Shown here piece by piece: positions 33,484-36,383 of a DNA stretch of 36,383 bases. Each line of letters opens with the position of its first letter. The first letter of the stretch is position 1. The stretch spans positions 1 to 36,383 of the forward strand of contig NW_003111950.1 in assembly GCF_000003605.2 (NCBI RefSeq). The letters are read 5' to 3'. This stretch comes from Saccoglossus kowalevskii. Lineage: Eukaryota; Hemichordata; Enteropneusta; Harrimaniidae. Made by a program: the position numbers and the translations under genes. The notes beneath the pieces are model-generated. The model saw only the letters and a list, made by a program, of their open reading frames with translations. It was not told where the DNA came from and searched no databases.

Positions 33484-36383
33484 ATATGAGCCGGCCGTAA
33501 AATGAACAAACACATACTGAAAATGTTAAAAGCGATTGAAAAGTTGGTGAATTTGCGTTTATATTCCCCCTAAGTCATTTCATATAGAACCCCGCAGTTA
33601 AATTTAGAACAAAATTATGTAAAAGTCAAAAACAGCTATTTATGTTGGTACATTGTACCACTACCCAAGCGCAAAGTGATTAACGAACTGCTTACAAAGT
33701 TGTGAAAAGCTTGTGCTAAGTTGGTAGATTTGCATGGAAATGTTACCTATTCTGTTACATTATCGAGTCCAGTTGTTAAAAGTTCGCGAAAGTGAATGAA
33801 TATGTTATAAAAGGCCCTTTGAATATCGCAGTGGCCCTCGAAGGATGTAGAATTTTTAAACATTTCCATCAATTACATGGCCGCCAATAACAATAAATTT
33901 TTAAACGATCCTGCTAGATGAGTGGTCAGGGTAATCGACCAATAATAGAAGTAAAGATCAAATTCGGGTCGTGGTGTGTGCTTGCATGGGAGACAACCTG
34001 AGAAAACCAGTGGTTGACACTATTTTGAGTTTTTGCCGTCTGCACATATTTTGTCCAAGCTGTAAAAACAGCGTGCAAAGTTTCTCCAAAGCGTTCCAAA
34101 AGTTGCTAGATTGTTTGTTTATTGACCTAAGTTGTTGTTATATCAATGCCATGCAGTTTGTAAAGTATGAAAAATGACTAAAAATTCATTTGAAACGCTC
34201 CCATGTTAGCAGACTGTCATATGAGCCGGGCCGTTAAAAATTGAACAAAACACATACTGAAAATGTTAAAAGCGATTGAAAAGTTGGTGAATTTGCGTTT
34301 ATATTCCCCCTAAGTCATTTCATATAGAACCCCGCAGTTAAATTTAGAACAAAATTATGTAAAAGTCAAAAACAGCTATTTATGTTGGCACATTGTACCA
34401 CTACCCAAGCGCAAAGTGATTAACAAAGTGCTTACAAAGTTGTGAAAAGCTTGTGCAAAGTTGGTAGATCTGCATGGAGATGTTACCTATTCTGTTACAT
34501 TATCGAGTCCAGTTGTTAAAAGTTCGCGAAAGTGAATGAATATGTTATAAAAGGCCCTTTGAATATCGCAGTGGCCCTCGAAGGATGTAGAATTTTTAAG
34601 CATTTCCATCAATTACATGGCCGCCAATAACAATAATTTTTAAACGATTCTGATAGATGAGTGGTCAGGTTATCGACCAATAAAAGAAGTAAAGATCAAT
34701 CGGTCGTGGTTAGTGCTTGCATGGGAGACAGCCTGAGAAAACCAGCGGTTGACACTATTTTTGAGTTTTTGCCGTCTCACATATTTTGTCCAAGCTGTTA
34801 AAACAGCGTGCAAAGTTCTCCAAAGCATTTCCAAAGTTGCTAGATTTGTTTGTTTATTTGACCTAAGTTTTTGTTATATCAAACCATGCAGTTAAAGTAT
34901 GAAAAATGATTAAAAGTCCATTTGAAACCTCCCATGTTAGCAGACTGTCATGTGAGCCGTCCGTAAATGTACAAATACATCCTAAAAATGTTAAAGTGAT
35001 TGAAAAGATGTGGATTTGCGTTTATATTCTCCTAAGTCATTCATATAGAACCCGCAGTTAAATTTCGAACAAAATTATGTAAAAGTCAAAAACAGCTATT
35101 TATGTTGGCACATTGTTCCACTACCCAAGCGCAAAGTGATTAACAAAGTGCTTACAAAGTTGTGAAAAGCTTGTGCAAAGTTTGGTAGATTTTGCATGGA
35201 AATGTTACCTATTCTGTTACATTATCGAGTCCAGTTGTTAAAAGTTCGTGAAAGTGAATGAATATGTTATAAAAGGCCCTTTGAATATCGCAGTGGCCCT
35301 CGAAGGATGTAGAATTTTTAAGCATGTCCATCAATTACATGGCCGCCAATAACAATAATTTTTAAACGATCCTGATAGATGAGTGGTCAGGTTATCGACC
35401 AATAAAAGAAGTAAAGATCAGTCGGACGTGGTGAGTGCTTGCATGGGAGACAACCTGAGAAAACCAGCGGTTGACACTATTTTTGAGTTTTTGCCGTCTG
35501 CACATATTTTGTCCAAGCTGTTAAAACAGCGTGCAAAGTTCTCCAAAGCGTTTCCAAAGTTGCTAGATTTGTTTGTTTATTTGACCTAAGTTTTAGTTAT
35601 ATCAATCCATGCAGTTAAAGTATGAAAAATGACTAAAGTCCATTTGAAAACCTCCCATGTTAGCAGACTGTCATATGAGCCGGCCGTAAAATGTACAAAT
35701 ACATCCTAAAAATGTTAAAACTGATTGAAAAGATGGTGGATTTGCGTTTATATTCCCCTAAGTCATTTCATATAGAACCCCGCAGTTAAATTTAGAACAA
35801 AATTATGTAAAAGTCAAAAACAGCTCTTTATGTTGGCACATTGTTCCACTACCCAAGCGCAAAGTGATTAACAAAGTGCTTACAAAGTTGTGAAAAGTTT
35901 TGTGTAAAGTTGGTAGATTTGCATGGAAATGTTAACTATTCTGTTACATTATCGAGTCCAGTTGTTAAAAGTTCGCGAAAGTGAATGAATATGTTATAAA
36001 AGGCCCTTTGAATATCGCAGTGGCCCTCGAAGGATGTAGAATTTTTAAACATTTCCATCAATTACATGGCCGCCAATAACAATACTTTTTAAACGACCTT
36101 GATAGATGAGTGGTCAGGTGATCGACCAATAATAGAAGTTAAGATCAATCGGTCGTGGTTAATACTTTCATGGGAGACAACCTGAGAAAACCAGCGGTTG
36201 ACACTTTTTTTGAGTTTTTGCCGTCTGCACCTATTTTGTCCAAGCTGTTAAAACAGCGTGCAAAGTTCTCCAAAGCGTTTCCAAAGTTCTAGATTTGTTT
36301 GTTTATTTGACCTAAGTTGTTGTTATATCGAACCATGCAGTTGTAAAGTAGTGAAGAATGACTTAAAATTTCATTTTTGAAAC
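33484..36383. repeat. Edge-type copies at the window end
   Basis: Units start at 33484, 34219, 34950 and 35673, and the last is cut by the window. From about 34,660 they carry the markers seen at the window start: GGTTATCGACCAATAAAAG, GTTAGTGCTTGC, GACACTATTTTTGAG, CACATATTTTG, GTACAAATACATCC and CATTTGAAA(A)CCTCCCATG. Single-base indels cluster at 33,890-34,255, 34,965-35,060 and 36,345-36,383. Confidence 0.75.

Larger units (their letters stand above)
1..36383. repeat. Tandem satellite array, about 728-bp unit, about 50 copies
   Basis: The whole window is one head-to-tail array. Using ATATG of the conserved CATATGAGCCGGCCG motif as a phase marker, copies begin at 281, 1012, 1728, 2455, 3173, 3897, 4624, 5351, 6079, 6807, 7536, 8265, 8993, 9725, 10462, 11190, 11918, 12650, 13379, 14110, 14838, 15567, 16295, 17020, 17749, 18479, 19208, 19936, 20665, (marker deleted near 21,390), 21879, 22607, 23335, 24063, 24792, 25520, 26238, 26964, 27691, 28420, 29144, 29863, 30590, 31319, 32047, 32765, 33484, 34219, 34950 and 35673. 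Most spacings are 727-729 bp. The array is cut by both window ends, and no unique sequence or foreign insertion interrupts it. That it is satellite DNA is seen directly; a centromeric or heterochromatic location is inferred from the class of repeat only. Confidence 0.97.

Noticed and set aside
1-36383. CRISPR array
   Set aside because: The period is about 728 bp and the repeat is continuous. There are no short repeats separated by unique spacers and no cas genes.
1-36383. Ribosomal DNA, 5S clusters, tRNA clusters or a Pol III-derived element
   Set aside because: I see no conserved rRNA core segments and no cloverleaf, and no proper A-box and B-box pair. The closest B-box-like string (GATCAATCG or GTTCAATCG) fails at a conserved final base.
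1-36383. Mobile element or endogenous virus in the array
   Set aside because: No terminal repeats, target-site duplications, long reading frames or reverse-transcriptase or transposase motifs interrupt the units. Length changes are small indels and one 241-bp deletion.
1-36383. Circular replicon or plasmid implied by similar window ends
   Set aside because: The ends share only about 55 identical bases and then differ at several positions. Any two units of the array are similar at this level.

Overview
This window is one uninterrupted tandem satellite array. I find no protein-coding gene, structural RNA gene, transposon, CRISPR array or unique flanking DNA. A unit of about 728 bp (717-737 bp when complete, about 36.5% G+C counted over 23,341-24,060) is repeated head to tail, all in one orientation. 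There are about 50 units, and the array runs off both ends of the window. Long-unit, highly homogenised arrays of this kind are typical of eukaryotic heterochromatin (pericentromeric, centromeric or subtelomeric blocks). I do not recognise the family and cannot name the species. An AT-rich plant, insect, mollusc or other metazoan genome would all fit.

Internal structure: the 728-bp unit is itself compound. A block of about 29 bp ending in (C/G)TAGATTTG or GTGGATTTG occurs three times per unit (23 of 29, 23 of 29 and 22 of 29 matches in the pairwise comparisons I made by eye). The regions between these blocks also align. With a fourth, more diverged segment, the unit looks like an ancient tetramer of about 182-bp monomers (174, 177, 197 and 180 bp in one representative copy). 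Each unit also carries a 17-nt-loop inverted repeat, a TTCGCGAA palindrome, a GCTGTT-AA-AACAGC inverted repeat and a TATAAAAGG motif.

Layout along the window (approximate): 1-1,727 edge-type copies; 1,728-3,290 major-type copies with TATTAAAGG; 3,310-5,960 a divergent subfamily; 6,040-7,535 major type; 7,536-10,461 major type with GCGAATGTG or CTTTAAAT markers; 10,462-13,378 a four-copy block with the TCACGTGA marker; 13,379-16,294 a four-copy TATTAAAGG block; 16,295-20,664 mixed copies; 20,665-21,878 a fused pair with a 241-bp deletion; 21,879-25,519 copies showing partial two-unit (1,456-bp) periodicity; 25,520-26,200 an indel-rich copy; 26,203-28,210 a second block of the divergent subfamily; 28,220-33,483 copies including several with a shared 10-bp deletion; 33,484-36,383 edge-type copies like those at the start.

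Variants are shared by runs of adjacent copies and also by copies several to many kilobases apart. Subfamily switches fall inside units, not at unit edges. This is the expected footprint of unequal exchange and conversion in a satellite. All open reading frames in the window are short, occur at the same few places in the repeat and are broken in most copies. They are by-products of the repeat and are not annotated as genes.
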